The notes under the pieces were generated by a model. That model was given only the letters and a program-made list of their open reading frames with translations. It had not been told where the DNA came from and did no database searches. A program made the position numbers and the translations under genes. From JBBCJT01 sp037190665 (GTDB lineage: Bacteria > Pseudomonadota > Alphaproteobacteria > Acetobacterales > Acetobacteraceae), in assembly GCA_037190665.1 (NCBI GenBank), contig JBBCJT010000049.1, forward strand, positions 1 through 62,585: a stretch of DNA of 62,585 nt, in the 5' to 3' direction. Shown piece after piece: positions 51,209 to 60,715 of this stretch (position 1 is the first letter of the stretch; each line of letters begins with the position of its first letter).

Positions 51209-52903
51209 ATGCACATCCGTTCCCTGCCGCCCGCCGGCGCGGATGCCGTGCCGGACAGCGCCGGGCTGAACCTGTTCCGCGCCGACCCGACGCTGATGCA
51301 CGTCGCCGCGCTGTACCTGCCGCCCGACCTGCTCGCCCATCTCGTGCCGCATCTGGACCGACTCGGTGCGCTCGCGGGCGGGGAGCTGGACGCGCTCGCC
51401 GGCACCGCCGACCGCAATCCGCCGGTGCTGCGCACCCGCACGCGGCGCGGCGAGGACGGGGATGTCATCGAGTGCCACCCCGCCTACCGGGAGATGGAGC
51501 GGATCGCCTTCGGCGAATACGGCCTCGCGGCGCTGTCGCACCGTCCGGGCGTGCTGGGCTGGGCGCATCCGATGCCACCGGCCGCCAAGTACCTGCTGAC
51601 CTACCTGTTCGTGCAGGCAGAATTCGGCCTGTGCTGCCCGGTCAGCATGACCGACAGCCTGACGCGCACGCTGCGCAAGTTCGGCAGCCCGGACCTCGTC
51701 GCCCGCTACCTGCCGGCGCTGACCAGCCAGGACATGGACGCGCTGCACCAGGGCGCGATGTTCATGACCGAACAGGGCGCGGGCTCCGACATCTCCAACA
51801 CCGTGGTGCGCGCCGCGCCGAACGCGGACGGCACCTGGGCGCTGCATGGCGACAAGTGGTTCTGCTCCAACCCCGATGCGGAGCTGGCCATGGTGCTGGC
51901 GCGGCGGGAGGGTGGTGCCCCGGGGCTGAAGGGCGTGTCGCTGTTCCTGCTGCCGCGGACGCTGCCGGACGGGACCGTGAACCGCTACCGGATCATGCGG
52001 CTGAAGGACAAGCTCGGCACCCGGTCCATGGCCAGCGGCGAGATCCGGATGGAGGGCGCGACGGCCTGGCTGGTCGGCGACCCCGATGCCGGCTTCAAGC
52101 AGATGGCCGACATGGTGAACAACTCGCGACTGTCCAACGGCGTGCGGGCCGCCGGGCTGATGCGCAGGGCACTGACCGAATCGCTGTTCATCGCCCACCG
52201 CCGCATCGCCTTCGGCAGGAAGCTGATCGACATGCCGCTGATGCGCCGGCAGATCGCGAAGATGATGCTGCCGACCGAGCAGGCGCGCACCATGGTCTTC
52301 CAGACCGCGCAGGCGCTGCGCCGGGCCGACGAGCGGCAGAACGACGCCTATCCCCTGCTGCGCGTGCTGACGCCGCTGATCAAGTTCCGCGCCTGCCGCG
52401 ACGCCCGCAAGGTCACGGGCGACGCGATGGAGGTGCGCGGCGGCTGCGGTTACATCGAGGAATGGTCGGACGCGCGGCTGGTGCGGGACGCGCATCTGGG
52501 CAGCATCTGGGAAGGCACCAGCAACATCGTCGCGCTGGACGTGCTGCGCGCGGCGAAGCGCGAGGGCTCGCTGCCGGTCCTGCACCGGCACGTGACCGGG
52601 CTGCTGGAGGAAGCGCCGCTGGCGGATGCCGGACAATCGCTGGAGCGCGCGATGGGGCTCGTTGAGGATGCCCTGAACAACCCGGCCGTCGCCCGGCAGG
52701 CGGCCACGGCGCTGTACAACGTGACGTCCGCCGTCGCCATGGCGTGGGAAGGGGACAGGCTGGAGATGCCCGAGCGGCGCAGGCTGGCCGAGATGGTGAT
52801 GCGCCATCGCGTCCTGCCGCGGGACCCGCTTGACATCGCGGACCCCGATGCCGACGACCTGCTTCAGCTCATGCCCGATCCCGGCGTGGGAGCACTGGCA
52901 TGA
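51209..52903 (+). CDS. Acyl-CoA dehydrogenase, AidB-like
   Basis: A 564-residue flavoprotein. FAD-binding motifs are MTEQGAGSDISN and WFCSNPDAEL, and the C-terminal helical domain has RGGCGYIEEWSDARLVRDA and IWEGTSNIVALDVLRA. The long C-terminal part and the IWEGTSNIV motif resemble AidB-type and long acyl-CoA dehydrogenases more than short-chain enzymes. ATG 51209 follows GGGAG by eight bases and matches the family start; the frame extends to 51101 but overlaps the operator. Substrate unknown. The stop overlaps the Bug receptor start by four bases. Confidence 0.92.
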   Translation: MHIRSLPPAGADAVPDSAGLNLFRADPTLMHVAALYLPPDLLAHLVPHLDRLGALAGGELDALAGTADRNPPVLRTRTRRGEDGDVIECHPAYREMERIAFGEYGLAALSHRPGVLGWAHPMPPAAKYLLTYLFVQAEFGLCCPVSMTDSLTRTLRKFGSPDLVARYLPALTSQDMDALHQGAMFMTEQGAGSDISNTVVRAAPNADGTWALHGDKWFCSNPDAELAMVLARREGGAPGLKGVSLFLLPRTLPDGTVNRYRIMRLKDKLGTRSMASGEIRMEGATAWLVGDPDAGFKQMADMVNNSRLSNGVRAAGLMRRALTESLFIAHRRIAFGRKLIDMPLMRRQIAKMMLPTEQARTMVFQTAQALRRADERQNDAYPLLRVLTPLIKFRACRDARKVTGDAMEVRGGCGYIEEWSDARLVRDAHLGSIWEGTSNIVALDVLRAAKREGSLPVLHRHVTGLLEEAPLADAGQSLERAMGLVEDALNNPAVARQAATALYNVTSAVAMAWEGDRLEMPERRRLAEMVMRHRVLPRDPLDIADPDADDLLQLMPDPGVGALA

Positions 52904-53859
52904 TCGCGCGTCGCACCCTGTGCGGCCTCGCCGCCGCCATTCTCGCCGCCCCCGCCGTCGCCCAGACGAGCACGCGGCCGGTGGTGCTGCTGGTTCCCTT
53001 CGCCCCCGGCGGCCCCACCGACCTCATCGCGCGCCGGCTCGCGACGTTCCTGCAGGAACGGCTCGGCCAGACCGTGATCGTGGACAACCGTCCCGGCGCC
53101 GGCGGCAACGTCGGCGCGGACATCGTGGCCCGGGCCGCGCCGGACGGTCAGACCATCCTGTTCGGAACCTCGGGGCCGCTCGCGATCAACAGGATGCTGT
53201 ACGCGGACCAGCGCTATGATCCGGTCAAGGATTTCGCGCCGATCGGCCCGCTCGGCCGCATCCCGAACCTGCTGACGGTCCATCCGTCCGTGCCGGCGCA
53301 GAACGTCCAGGAGCTGATCGCGCTCGGCAAGAAGGAGCCGATGACCTTCGGGTCTTCCGGCAACGGCGCATCCTCCCACCTCGCGGGTGCGCTGTTCAAC
53401 TCGATGGCCGGGACGCAGTTCGAGCACATCCCGTATCGCGGCACGGGTCCCGCGCTGAACGATGTGCTCGCGGGCCATATCGCGATGGTGTTCACGGACG
53501 TGCTGACTGCGCTGCCGCATGTGCAGGACAAGCGGCTGCGCGCGCTCGGCGTGACGACGGAGACGCGGTCGGACGTTCTGCCCGATGTGCCGACGATCGC
53601 CGAGCAGGGGCTCCCCGGCTACGACGCCTCGGTCTTCTTCGGCCTCGTTGTCCCGGTGGCGGTCCCGGAGCCGGTAAAGGAGAGGCTGCGGGGGGCGCTG
53701 GAGGCGGCGCTGACAAATGCACAGATGCGTGGCTTCCTGGAAAGCCAGGGCATGCAGATCGCCCCGGACATCACCGGCGCCGCGCTCGCCGCGTTGATGG
53801 CGCGCGAGTCCACACGCTGGAAGGCCGTGATCGAGACGACGGGCGTTCGCGCGGACTGA
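52900..53859 (+). CDS. Bug family tripartite tricarboxylate receptor
   Basis: A 319-residue exported binding protein. The signal peptide ends AAPAVAQ and the Bug loop reads VPFAPGGPTDLIARRLATFL, followed by VIVDNRPGAGGNVGADIVA. It is a paralogue of the protein at 35592. It is coupled to the acyl-CoA dehydrogenase (ATGA overlap), so its ligand may be a carboxylate that is activated and oxidised in the cell. Confidence 0.93.
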   Translation: MIARRTLCGLAAAILAAPAVAQTSTRPVVLLVPFAPGGPTDLIARRLATFLQERLGQTVIVDNRPGAGGNVGADIVARAAPDGQTILFGTSGPLAINRMLYADQRYDPVKDFAPIGPLGRIPNLLTVHPSVPAQNVQELIALGKKEPMTFGSSGNGASSHLAGALFNSMAGTQFEHIPYRGTGPALNDVLAGHIAMVFTDVLTALPHVQDKRLRALGVTTETRSDVLPDVPTIAEQGLPGYDASVFFGLVVPVAVPEPVKERLRGALEAALTNAQMRGFLESQGMQIAPDITGAALAALMARESTRWKAVIETTGVRAD

Positions 53860-54029
53860 TGCCGTCGAGCCTTGCCGGTGATCCTTTCATCGGCAAGGCG
53901 AACGGTATCCGCATGCAGGGCTGATGTGGCGACTGCGTGCGAAACAAAGACTCACACCGGGTCAGCCGAAAGGCTGGCCGGTATGATGCGAGCGGGGCTG
54001 GCCGTGCGAGGGCGTCTCGCAGGTGGTAC

Positions 54030-54068
54030 CGACCCTCACCCCGGCCCTCTCCCGCAAGCGGGAGAGGG
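54030..54068 (+). repeat. 39-bp repeat, left copy of an inverted pair
   Basis: It holds an 11-bp-arm hairpin (CCCTCTCCCGC, AA, GCGGGAGAGGG) preceded by a 15-base arm (CGACCCTCACCCCGG). It is exactly the reverse complement of 54289-54327. The type is a REP-like extragenic element found in many proteobacteria. Confidence 0.85.
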
Positions 54069-54288
54069 AGATCCCTCGCTTTCGGGGGAACGTCGGCGTC
54101 ACCAACCTTGCGCTTGGATGCCGATGAGAAGGTCATCGGCAAGGCTCGGCGACATCATGCCGGGTCAGCGGAAGGCCGATCGTGCGGGTGGCCAGATCTT
54201 CTGGCGGCTCGCGTCATGCCGATGGCGTCATTCGCGGCCCCACAAGACAGGGCCTTTCCCCCGAACCGCTGGAGCGAGAGCTTGTTCC

Positions 54289-54327
54289 CCCTCTCCCGCT
54301 TGCGGGAGAGGGCCGGGGTGAGGGTCG
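54289..54327 (-). repeat. 39-bp repeat, right copy of an inverted pair
   Basis: Exact reverse complement of 54030-54068, with 220 bases between the two copies. Together they could form a long cruciform or mark the ends of a small non-autonomous element. Either hairpin could also end transcription of the convergent genes. Confidence 0.85.
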
Positions 54328-54373
54328 CGAACACCGGCACCACCTGATACCCGGCGGAGTGCCCCCCTGCCGT

Positions 54374-55522
54374 TCAGCCCCGCAGCGCGCGCTTCGCCAC
54401 GTCCGCGTACCACCCCGCCGCGACCGGCAGGATGGCGTCGTTGTAGTCGTAACGCGGATTGTGCAGCTCCACGCCGTTCTCGGCGGGCCCATTGCCGATC
54501 CAGACATAGGCGCCGGGACGCTCGTTCAGCATCCAGCCGAAATCCTCGCCCGTCATCGCCGCCGGCAGGTCGCGCCGCAGCGTCGCACCCGAGGACTCGA
54601 CCGCATCGGCGGCCATATCGGCCTCGGCGGAGGTGTTGCGCGTCAGCGCCGCACCACGGGTTGAGGTCAGCTTGCACCGCACACCATGCGTCTGCCCCAC
54701 GCCGTCGCAGATGCGCTGCATCGCGGCTTCGATCTCGTCGAACACGGCGGAGTTCAGGGCCCGGGCGGTGCCCCGCAGCGTCACCTGCCGCGCGATCTGG
54801 TTGGCGGCCTCGCCGCCCTGGATCATCCCGAAGGACACGACCGACGGGTTCATCGGGTCGATGTTGCGCGCGACCACGGTCTGCAGCGCGACGAGCAGGT
54901 GACCGGCGGCGACGATCGGATCGCGCGTCAGATGCGGCAGCGCGGCGTGGCCGGCATGGCCCTCGATCTCGACCAGCAGCCGCCCGCCCATCGCCATCAC
55001 CGGCCCGTCATGCACCGCGATCGTGCCGGCGGGCAGGCCGGGCCAGTTGTGGTAGCCGAAGATCCGCTCCATCGGGAACCGCTCGAACAGCCCGTCCGCG
55101 AGCATCGCCTTCGCGCCGCCCCGCCCCTCTTCCGCCGGCTGGAACACCAGATGCACGGTGCCGGCCCAGGACTGGTCGCGCACCAGCAGCTCCGCCGCGC
55201 CGAGCAGGGAGGTCGTGTGCCCGTCATGGCCGCAGGCATGCATCACGCCCGCCGTGCGGGATGCATGCGGCAGGCCGCTGATCTCCTGGATCGGCAGCGC
55301 GTCCATGTCCGCGCGCAGCCCCACCGCGCGATTGCCGCCCCGGCGGATGGTGCCGACCACGCCGGTCCCGCCCACGCCTTCGGTCACCTCGACGCCGAGT
55401 TCCTTCAGCCGCGCGGTGACGAAGGCGGCCGTCTGATGCTCCTCCAGCCCGAGTTCGGGGTTCTGGTGCAGATGTCGTCGCCAGGACATCAGGCGCTGGG
55501 CGAAGAAGGGATCGTTCGTCAT
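54374..55522 (-). CDS. M20 family amidohydrolase (hippurate hydrolase/IAA-amino acid hydrolase type)
   Basis: A 382-residue metallohydrolase: RRHLHQNPELGLEEHQTA, RADMDALPIQE, HACGHDGHTTSLLGAA and QPAEEGRGGAKAM give the metal ligands, and a GHAGHAALPH segment belongs to the dimerisation lid domain. Such enzymes cleave N-acyl amino acids. ATG 55522 was chosen because MTNDPFFAQRLMSWRRHLH is the usual start; the frame stays open to 55693. It is 237 bases downstream of the other hydrolase operon on the same strand and may be a separate unit. Confidence 0.92.
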   Translation of the reverse strand: MTNDPFFAQRLMSWRRHLHQNPELGLEEHQTAAFVTARLKELGVEVTEGVGGTGVVGTIRRGGNRAVGLRADMDALPIQEISGLPHASRTAGVMHACGHDGHTTSLLGAAELLVRDQSWAGTVHLVFQPAEEGRGGAKAMLADGLFERFPMERIFGYHNWPGLPAGTIAVHDGPVMAMGGRLLVEIEGHAGHAALPHLTRDPIVAAGHLLVALQTVVARNIDPMNPSVVSFGMIQGGEAANQIARQVTLRGTARALNSAVFDEIEAAMQRICDGVGQTHGVRCKLTSTRGAALTRNTSAEADMAADAVESSGATLRRDLPAAMTGEDFGWMLNERPGAYVWIGNGPAENGVELHNPRYDYNDAILPVAAGWYADVAKRALRG

Positions 55523-55759
55523 GGCGCGACCGTAGGCCGGGGCCGCGCCGCGGGAAAGCCGCCCCGGTGCCGCCGGGCTATCCGGACGCACCGGGCCGCG
55601 ATGTCGGCCGGCGGAGCGGCAGGCACGACACGCCCCCGAGTGCTGCGAACCCGGGGAGCGACAGCTACAACCCGCCCACCCGCAAGCCGCCACGCGGAGG
55701 GCGGCACGGCTCGCGCGGCCGGCGTCGCGTTCGTCCCTGCCGCACGCCCGATGGTCGCT

Positions 55760-56158
55760 TCAGCCCGGCGTCTGCGCGCGATGCACGAAGCAGAGCTTGT
55801 TGCCGTCCGGATCGCGCACATAGGCGCCGTACCAGTCCGGCGTGTAGTCGCGCGGACCCGGCGCGCCCTCGTCGCGCCCGCCCGTCGCCAGCGCGGCCGC
55901 ATGCGCCTGCCGTACCGCTTCCCCGCTGGGCGCGAGGAAGCCGGTCATCGGTCCGTTGCCGGGATGCGGCGTGTTGCCGTCATAGGGATGGCAGATCCAA
56001 AAGGTGGGAAAGCGCTCCCCCTTCCCCTGCCATCCCACCCAGCCGCCGGCGATGTCGGTGCCGAAGCGCACGATGCCGAGCGGCGCGAAGATCGCATCGT
56101 AGAACGCCATCGCGCGCGCCAGATCGGTGACGCCCACGGTGACGTGGCTGATCATCAT
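55760..56158 (-). CDS. VOC family (glyoxalase-like) protein
   Basis: A 132-residue protein of the vicinal oxygen chelate fold. It begins MMISHVTVGVTDLARAMAFYD and ends with VRDPDGNKLCFVHR, the two halves of the fold with conserved His and Glu-type positions. It overlaps the M81 gene by four bases (ATGA). It may be a lyase, dioxygenase or resistance protein; it is the last gene of the hydrolase operon. Confidence 0.88.
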   Translation of the reverse strand: MMISHVTVGVTDLARAMAFYDAIFAPLGIVRFGTDIAGGWVGWQGKGERFPTFWICHPYDGNTPHPGNGPMTGFLAPSGEAVRQAHAAALATGGRDEGAPGPRDYTPDWYGAYVRDPDGNKLCFVHRAQTPG

Positions 56159-57654
56159 GCGGCGCGCGGCTTCAGCCGCAGCCCGGACCGCAGATGCTTG
56201 AACGGCAGCGTGGACGGATCGGCGATCACCGGCCCGGGGGCGATGATCACGATCACCTTCTCCGCGATCGGCTGGAAGTCGGCGCGGAAATGCACGCTGC
56301 TCTTCAGCGCGACAATCGGGCATTCCGACGGCTCGACGCCGAGATGGCGGAACAGCGCCTGATCCAGCGCCTGCATCTTGCGGCTGACCACGATCACTCG
56401 CACGCCATTGTCGATCTCGATCAGCGCCGACGGGCCAAGGTCCGCACGATTGCCCTTCGCCATCGGGCCGGTGCAGGTGAAGCGGCCGTCGCTGAGGCGA
56501 ATCACCTTCGCCTGCACCTTCAGCGGCGATCCGAAGGACTTACCGCCCAGATCGAGCGGGATCGTCGCCCCCTCCCCCGCCGCATGCAGCGCGGCCGCGC
56601 TCTCCGCATCGTTGATCAGGCCGAGCACCGCGCCGCGCGCCTTCTGCGCGACCAGTTCGGTAAGCATCCCCGTCGTGTCGCCATGCCCGCCGCCGCCAGG
56701 ATTGTCCTGCGTATCGGCAAGCACGACCGGCTTCTTCGCGCTCTGGGCGATGCGCAGCGCCTCCGCCACGCCCTCGGCCGCCGGCACGGCGTCGAGGCGG
56801 AAGTCGCTCTCGTGCTGCGTCAGATACGCCGCCAACATGTCGGCGGCACGGTCCGCGCTCGCCTGATCGGCGGCGTAAGCGGCGATGGCAGGCTGGCAGC
56901 CCGGGAAATCCGCGTAGGGGAAGGCGAAGCAGAAGGCGAGTTCCGTCACGCCGGTCTCGCGCGCGATGCGTTCGCGCAGCGCCATCGTCTCCGCCATCGG
57001 CCCGAACATGGTGCACTGGCTGTTGAGCGGCATGAAGTAGTCGAGCACCCGGAACGCCTTGGCGAAGGGCGCGCCGCGGCGGATGCGCTCCAGCAGCAGC
57101 GTCATCGCCCGCCCGCCGGCATCGCGCATGTCCACGTGCGGATAGGTGCGGAACGGTGCTGCCGCATCCGACCGCTCCACCATCTCCGCGGTCATGTTCG
57201 CATGCGGATCGAGGCTGATCGTGATCGGCAGGTCGGCGCCGACGACCTCGCGCACGCGCCGCAGCAGCTCGCCCTCCGCATCGGGTGAGGACACGGCGAG
57301 CGCCGCGCCGTGCAGGTCGAGGTACAGCCCGTCCAGCTTGCCCTGCCGCAGCGCGTTGTGCAGGTCCTCGACGATCATGCCGGCGATGGTCTCGAAGGCG
57401 GCGTCCTCGATCGGCCCGGCCGGGCTCGCCATGCACCAGGTCAGCGGCTCCAGCATCACGCCCTGCTCTTCGGCGACGCGGATCGCGCCCGCGGACGGGA
57501 CGGAGGTGTCGCGCACCGCCTCGATCAGCGCCGCGCCGCGCACCACCGGCGGCCAGCCGCCGGGGCGGAGGAAATCCTCCCAGCGCGTCGGCAGCGGCGC
57601 GAAGGAATGCGTCTCGTGCAGGAAGCCACCGATGGCGATGCGGGGTTTGCTCAC
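56155..57654 (-). CDS. M81 family metallopeptidase (MlrC-like)
   Basis: A 499-residue protein of the microcystin-degradation MlrC family. It begins RIAIGGFLHETHSFAPLPT, with LDGLYLDLHGAA, SLDPHANMT and VLADTQDNPGGGGHGDTT, which supply the Asp, His and His metal ligands. Homologues occur widely without microcystin use and probably cleave small peptides or cyclic amides. It is coupled at both ends (ATGA overlaps) to the upstream amidohydrolase and the downstream VOC gene. Confidence 0.9.
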   Translation of the reverse strand: MSKPRIAIGGFLHETHSFAPLPTRWEDFLRPGGWPPVVRGAALIEAVRDTSVPSAGAIRVAEEQGVMLEPLTWCMASPAGPIEDAAFETIAGMIVEDLHNALRQGKLDGLYLDLHGAALAVSSPDAEGELLRRVREVVGADLPITISLDPHANMTAEMVERSDAAAPFRTYPHVDMRDAGGRAMTLLLERIRRGAPFAKAFRVLDYFMPLNSQCTMFGPMAETMALRERIARETGVTELAFCFAFPYADFPGCQPAIAAYAADQASADRAADMLAAYLTQHESDFRLDAVPAAEGVAEALRIAQSAKKPVVLADTQDNPGGGGHGDTTGMLTELVAQKARGAVLGLINDAESAAALHAAGEGATIPLDLGGKSFGSPLKVQAKVIRLSDGRFTCTGPMAKGNRADLGPSALIEIDNGVRVIVVSRKMQALDQALFRHLGVEPSECPIVALKSSVHFRADFQPIAEKVIVIIAPGPVIADPSTLPFKHLRSGLRLKPRAA

Positions 57655-58898
57655 TGGGTCACTCCGGCTGTCTCAAGAACTGCATCGGCCAGCACATGCA
57701 GGCCGGCGGTCGCCCATTCGGGCGTGATGCTCTCGGTCTCGTTGTGGCTGACGCCCCCGTGGCAGGGGCAGAAGATCATCGCCGTCGGCACGCGGCGCGC
57801 GACGTAGACGGCATCGTGGCCGATCCCCGTGGGCATGTCGCGGTGGCGGTAGCCGCGCCGCGCGGCGGCGGCACGCACACGGCCGACCAGCACCGGGTCG
57901 AACGGCGTGAGCGGGGATTGCCAGAACGCATCGACCTGCACGCCGACGCCCCGCCGCGCCGCGACGGTGGCGCCGACCGAGCGCAGATCGGTCTCCATGT
58001 GGGCGAGCGCGGTCGGATCGCCGTGGCGGCTGTCCACCGAGAACCACACGCGCGAGGGCACGACGTTGCGGCTCGACGGCGTGACGGTGAGCTGACCCAC
58101 CGTGGCGCGCGCGGCGCCGCCGAAGGATCGCGCGATCATCTCCAGCGCGACGATGATCTCGGAAGCGGCGACGAGCGCGTCGCGCCGCCCGGCCATGGGG
58201 GAGCCGCCATGCGCGTCCTCGCCCGTGACCGTCACCTCCAGCCAGTTCTGGGCGAGCGCGCCGGTGACGACGCCGATCTCCTCGCCGGCATCCTCCAGCA
58301 GCTTGCCCTGCTCGATATGCAGCTCGAAATACGCGCCGATGCGCTGCAGCAGTTCGGGGTCGGCGGTGCCGGCATAGCCGATGCGGGCGAGCTCCGTGCC
58401 GAAGACCGCGCCCTCCGGATCGGTCTTGGCCAGCACCTCGGCCTCGGTGAACAGGCCCATCGCCACGCCGCTGCCCATCATCGGCGGCGAGAAGCGCGCG
58501 CCCTCCTCGTTGGTCCAGTTGATCAGCAGCAGCGGCGCCTTCGTGCGCGCACCGGATTCGTGCAGCGCACGCATGATCTCGAGCCCCGCGAGCACGCCCA
58601 GCACGCCATCGAACTTGCCGCCCGTGGGCTGGGTGTCGAGATGGCTGCCGAAGGCGACCGGCGGGGCGGACGGGTCCGTGCCCTCGCGGCGCAGGACCAT
58701 GTTGCCGACGCGGTCCACGGTGGGTGCGAGGCCGAGTTCATCGGCCCATTGCGCGAGCAGCGCGCGGCCGCGCCCGTCCGTCTCCGTCAGCGTCTGCCGG
58801 TTGCAGCCGCCTTTCGCGGTGGCGCCGATCTGCGCCATCTCCATCAGCGAGGCCCAGAGGCGCTCGCCGGAGAGCGGAAGGTTGGAGATGGTGTTCAT
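57651..58898 (-). CDS. M20 Zn-dependent hydrolase, N-carbamoyl-amino acid hydrolase/allantoate type, copy 1
   Basis: A 415-residue enzyme of the hydantoinase/carbamoylase family. Metal ligands lie in GSHLDTQPTGGKFDGVLGVL, WTNEEGARFSP and FELHIEQGKLLE, and the lid domain has DAHGGSPMAGRRDAL. It hydrolyses N-carbamoyl or ureido groups from amino acid derivatives. Paralogue of the next gene, with four-base overlaps on both sides. Confidence 0.92.
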   Translation of the reverse strand: MNTISNLPLSGERLWASLMEMAQIGATAKGGCNRQTLTETDGRGRALLAQWADELGLAPTVDRVGNMVLRREGTDPSAPPVAFGSHLDTQPTGGKFDGVLGVLAGLEIMRALHESGARTKAPLLLINWTNEEGARFSPPMMGSGVAMGLFTEAEVLAKTDPEGAVFGTELARIGYAGTADPELLQRIGAYFELHIEQGKLLEDAGEEIGVVTGALAQNWLEVTVTGEDAHGGSPMAGRRDALVAASEIIVALEMIARSFGGAARATVGQLTVTPSSRNVVPSRVWFSVDSRHGDPTALAHMETDLRSVGATVAARRGVGVQVDAFWQSPLTPFDPVLVGRVRAAAARRGYRHRDMPTGIGHDAVYVARRVPTAMIFCPCHGGVSHNETESITPEWATAGLHVLADAVLETAGVTQ

Positions 58899-60136
58899 GC
58901 GATACCTCCGGCCGCTTCGATGACGGCGGGACCGAGCACGGCCAGGCCGGCCGCGGACCAGTCAGGGGTGATGCTCTCCGCCGGGTTGTGGCTGCGCCCG
59001 CCATGGCAGGGAATGAACAGCATGGCGGAAGGCACCACCCGCCCCACATGCAGGGCGTCGTGCCCGATCGGCGTCGGCAGGTCGCGATGCGCCAGGCCCG
59101 CCGTCGCCGCCGCGCGGCGCAGAGCGTCCAGCAGCTTCGGGGCGAAGCGCACCGAGGGGTAGCCACCGAGGTCCTCCACCGTGCGCTGCACGAAGCGGCG
59201 CGCGGCGAGATCGTCCAGCGCCGCACCGAAGGCGGTACGCATCGCCTCCAATCCGGCCTGCTCGCCGTGGCGCAGGCTCGCGGCCAGCCGGACCTCGGAG
59301 GGGATGTTGCCCCGCGCGTCAGGTTGCAGCGCCAGCCGCGTCGCGGTGGCGAGGCCGCCCCTGTCCAGCGCGATGCGTTCCAGCGCCAGGATCACCTCCG
59401 CCGCCGCGGCGAGCGCATCGCGGCGGCCCTCCATGGGCGAGCCGACATGCCCATCCTCGCCCGTCACCACCACGTCGAAATGCGAGACGCCAAGCCCATG
59501 CGTGACGATGCCGATGGGAACGCCCTCGCGTTCGAGGATCGGTCCCTGCTCGATATGCGCCTCGAAATAGGCGGCGAAGCGCTGCGCGTCCCGTGGGTCG
59601 GCCTCGCCTGCCCAGCCGCTTTCGGCGAGTGCGGCGCCATAGGTGGTGGTGCCGAAGCGGTCGGGCGCGGCGAGCACCGACTCCGCGGTGCTGAAACCCA
59701 TCGCCGCCCCGCTCGCCGCCATGACCGGGGAGAAGCGGGAGCCCTCCTCGTTCGCCCAGTTGACGACGGTGATCGGCGCGCGCGTGCGCCTGCCCGTCGC
59801 GTGCAGGGCGCGGACGATCTCCAGTCCCGCCAGCACGCCATAGACGCCGTCGTACTTTCCGCCCGTCGGCACGCTGTCGAGATGGCTGCCCACCGCGACG
59901 GGCGCGAGCGCGGGATCGGCGCCGGGATAGGTGAGATACATGCTGCCAAGCGTGTCCACCCGCAGCGTGCACCCGGCCGCCTGCGCCCAGTCCCGCAGCA
60001 GGGCGCGCGCGGCGGCGTCCTCCGGCGTCAGCGCAAGGCGGTTGACGCCGCCATCGGGACGCGCGCCGATCCGCGCCATCGCGTGCAGGCTGTCCCAGAG
60101 GCGTTCGCCGGAGAGGGACAGGTCGGAAAGGGTCAT
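58895..60136 (-). CDS. M20 Zn-dependent hydrolase, N-carbamoyl-amino acid hydrolase/allantoate type, copy 2
   Basis: A 413-residue paralogue of copy 1 with the same landmarks: GSHLDSVPTGGKYDGVYGVL, WANEEGSRFSP, FEAHIEQGPILE and DGHVGSPMEGRRDAL. Both are complete, so they probably differ in substrate rather than one being a relic. The start overlaps the GNAT gene stop by four bases. Confidence 0.92.
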   Translation of the reverse strand: MTLSDLSLSGERLWDSLHAMARIGARPDGGVNRLALTPEDAAARALLRDWAQAAGCTLRVDTLGSMYLTYPGADPALAPVAVGSHLDSVPTGGKYDGVYGVLAGLEIVRALHATGRRTRAPITVVNWANEEGSRFSPVMAASGAAMGFSTAESVLAAPDRFGTTTYGAALAESGWAGEADPRDAQRFAAYFEAHIEQGPILEREGVPIGIVTHGLGVSHFDVVVTGEDGHVGSPMEGRRDALAAAAEVILALERIALDRGGLATATRLALQPDARGNIPSEVRLAASLRHGEQAGLEAMRTAFGAALDDLAARRFVQRTVEDLGGYPSVRFAPKLLDALRRAAATAGLAHRDLPTPIGHDALHVGRVVPSAMLFIPCHGGRSHNPAESITPDWSAAGLAVLGPAVIEAAGGIA

Positions 60137-60705
60137 GGCACGGATGCTCCGATACCCTGTGCCTGCCGATTGGCGCGGGACAGGCGGTAAAGCAGGTGCG
60201 GCTTGTAGGGGTGGCCTTCGGGCAGGCGCGGATGGTCGAACGTCCCGTCGGCGCGCATACCGAGCTTCTCCATCATGCGCCGGGACGGTTCGTTCGCGGG
60301 CACGGTGAAGGCGACGATCTCATCGAGGCCGAGCCCGTCGAAGCCGAAATCAAGCGCCGCGCGCGATGCCTCCTCCGCGATGCCCTTGCGCCGATGCGCG
60401 GGCGCGACGCGCCAGCCGATCTCCACCGCCGGGGTGAAGCGCGCCTGCCACGAGATGGCCATCAACCCGACCACGCCCAGGAACGGCGCGCCGCCCTTCT
60501 CCTCCACCACCCAGAAGCCCCAGCCATGCGCCTCGATATGCGCCTGCATCCGCCCGGCCCAGGCGTCGCTCTCCGCGCGCGTGTGGACGGCGGCGAAGTA
60601 GCGCATGCTCTCCGCGTCGCCGTTGAGCGCGAACAGCGGATCGAGGTCCGCCGCGCGCCACGGGCGCAGGATCAGCCGCCGGGACTGCAGCGTGACGGGC
60701 TCCAT
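60133..60705 (-). CDS. GNAT family N-acetyltransferase (RimJ/RimL type)
   Basis: A 190-residue acetyltransferase: LQSRRLILRPWRAADLDPLF at the start, the EIGWRVAPAHRRKGIAEEAS acetyl-CoA-binding segment and VPANEPSRRMMEKLGM late in the fold. It could acetylate amino groups of small molecules or protein N-termini. In this operon of amide hydrolases an acetyl-amino acid intermediate is possible. Confidence 0.92.
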   Translation of the reverse strand: MEPVTLQSRRLILRPWRAADLDPLFALNGDAESMRYFAAVHTRAESDAWAGRMQAHIEAHGWGFWVVEEKGGAPFLGVVGLMAISWQARFTPAVEIGWRVAPAHRRKGIAEEASRAALDFGFDGLGLDEIVAFTVPANEPSRRMMEKLGMRADGTFDHPRLPEGHPYKPHLLYRLSRANRQAQGIGASVP

Positions 60706-60715
60706 GCGCGGGCGG

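Larger units (their letters stand above)
53860..54373. other. Intergenic region with repeats, no gene
   Basis: This 514-base stretch lies between convergent genes. It contains two perfect 39-bp inverted repeats (54030-54068 and 54289-54327) and shorter repeated pieces, ATCGGCAAGGC at about 53890 and 54134, and a GGGTCAGC(C/G)GAA block at about 53958 and 54163. Open frames here translate the repeat as DPHPGPLPQAGEG, a common false-protein signature of this repeat family. I find no RNA gene. Confidence 0.6.

Noticed and set aside
53872..54321. Open frames across the 53860-54373 gap that read DPHPGPLPQAGEG
   Set aside because: This peptide is the translation of the repeat itself and is a known source of false protein entries; no other coding feature is present.
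55523..55759. A hidden gene in the 237-base gap between the M20 amidohydrolase and the VOC gene
   Set aside because: Frames here are Arg/Pro-rich without a start and ribosome site, and no family pattern is visible.
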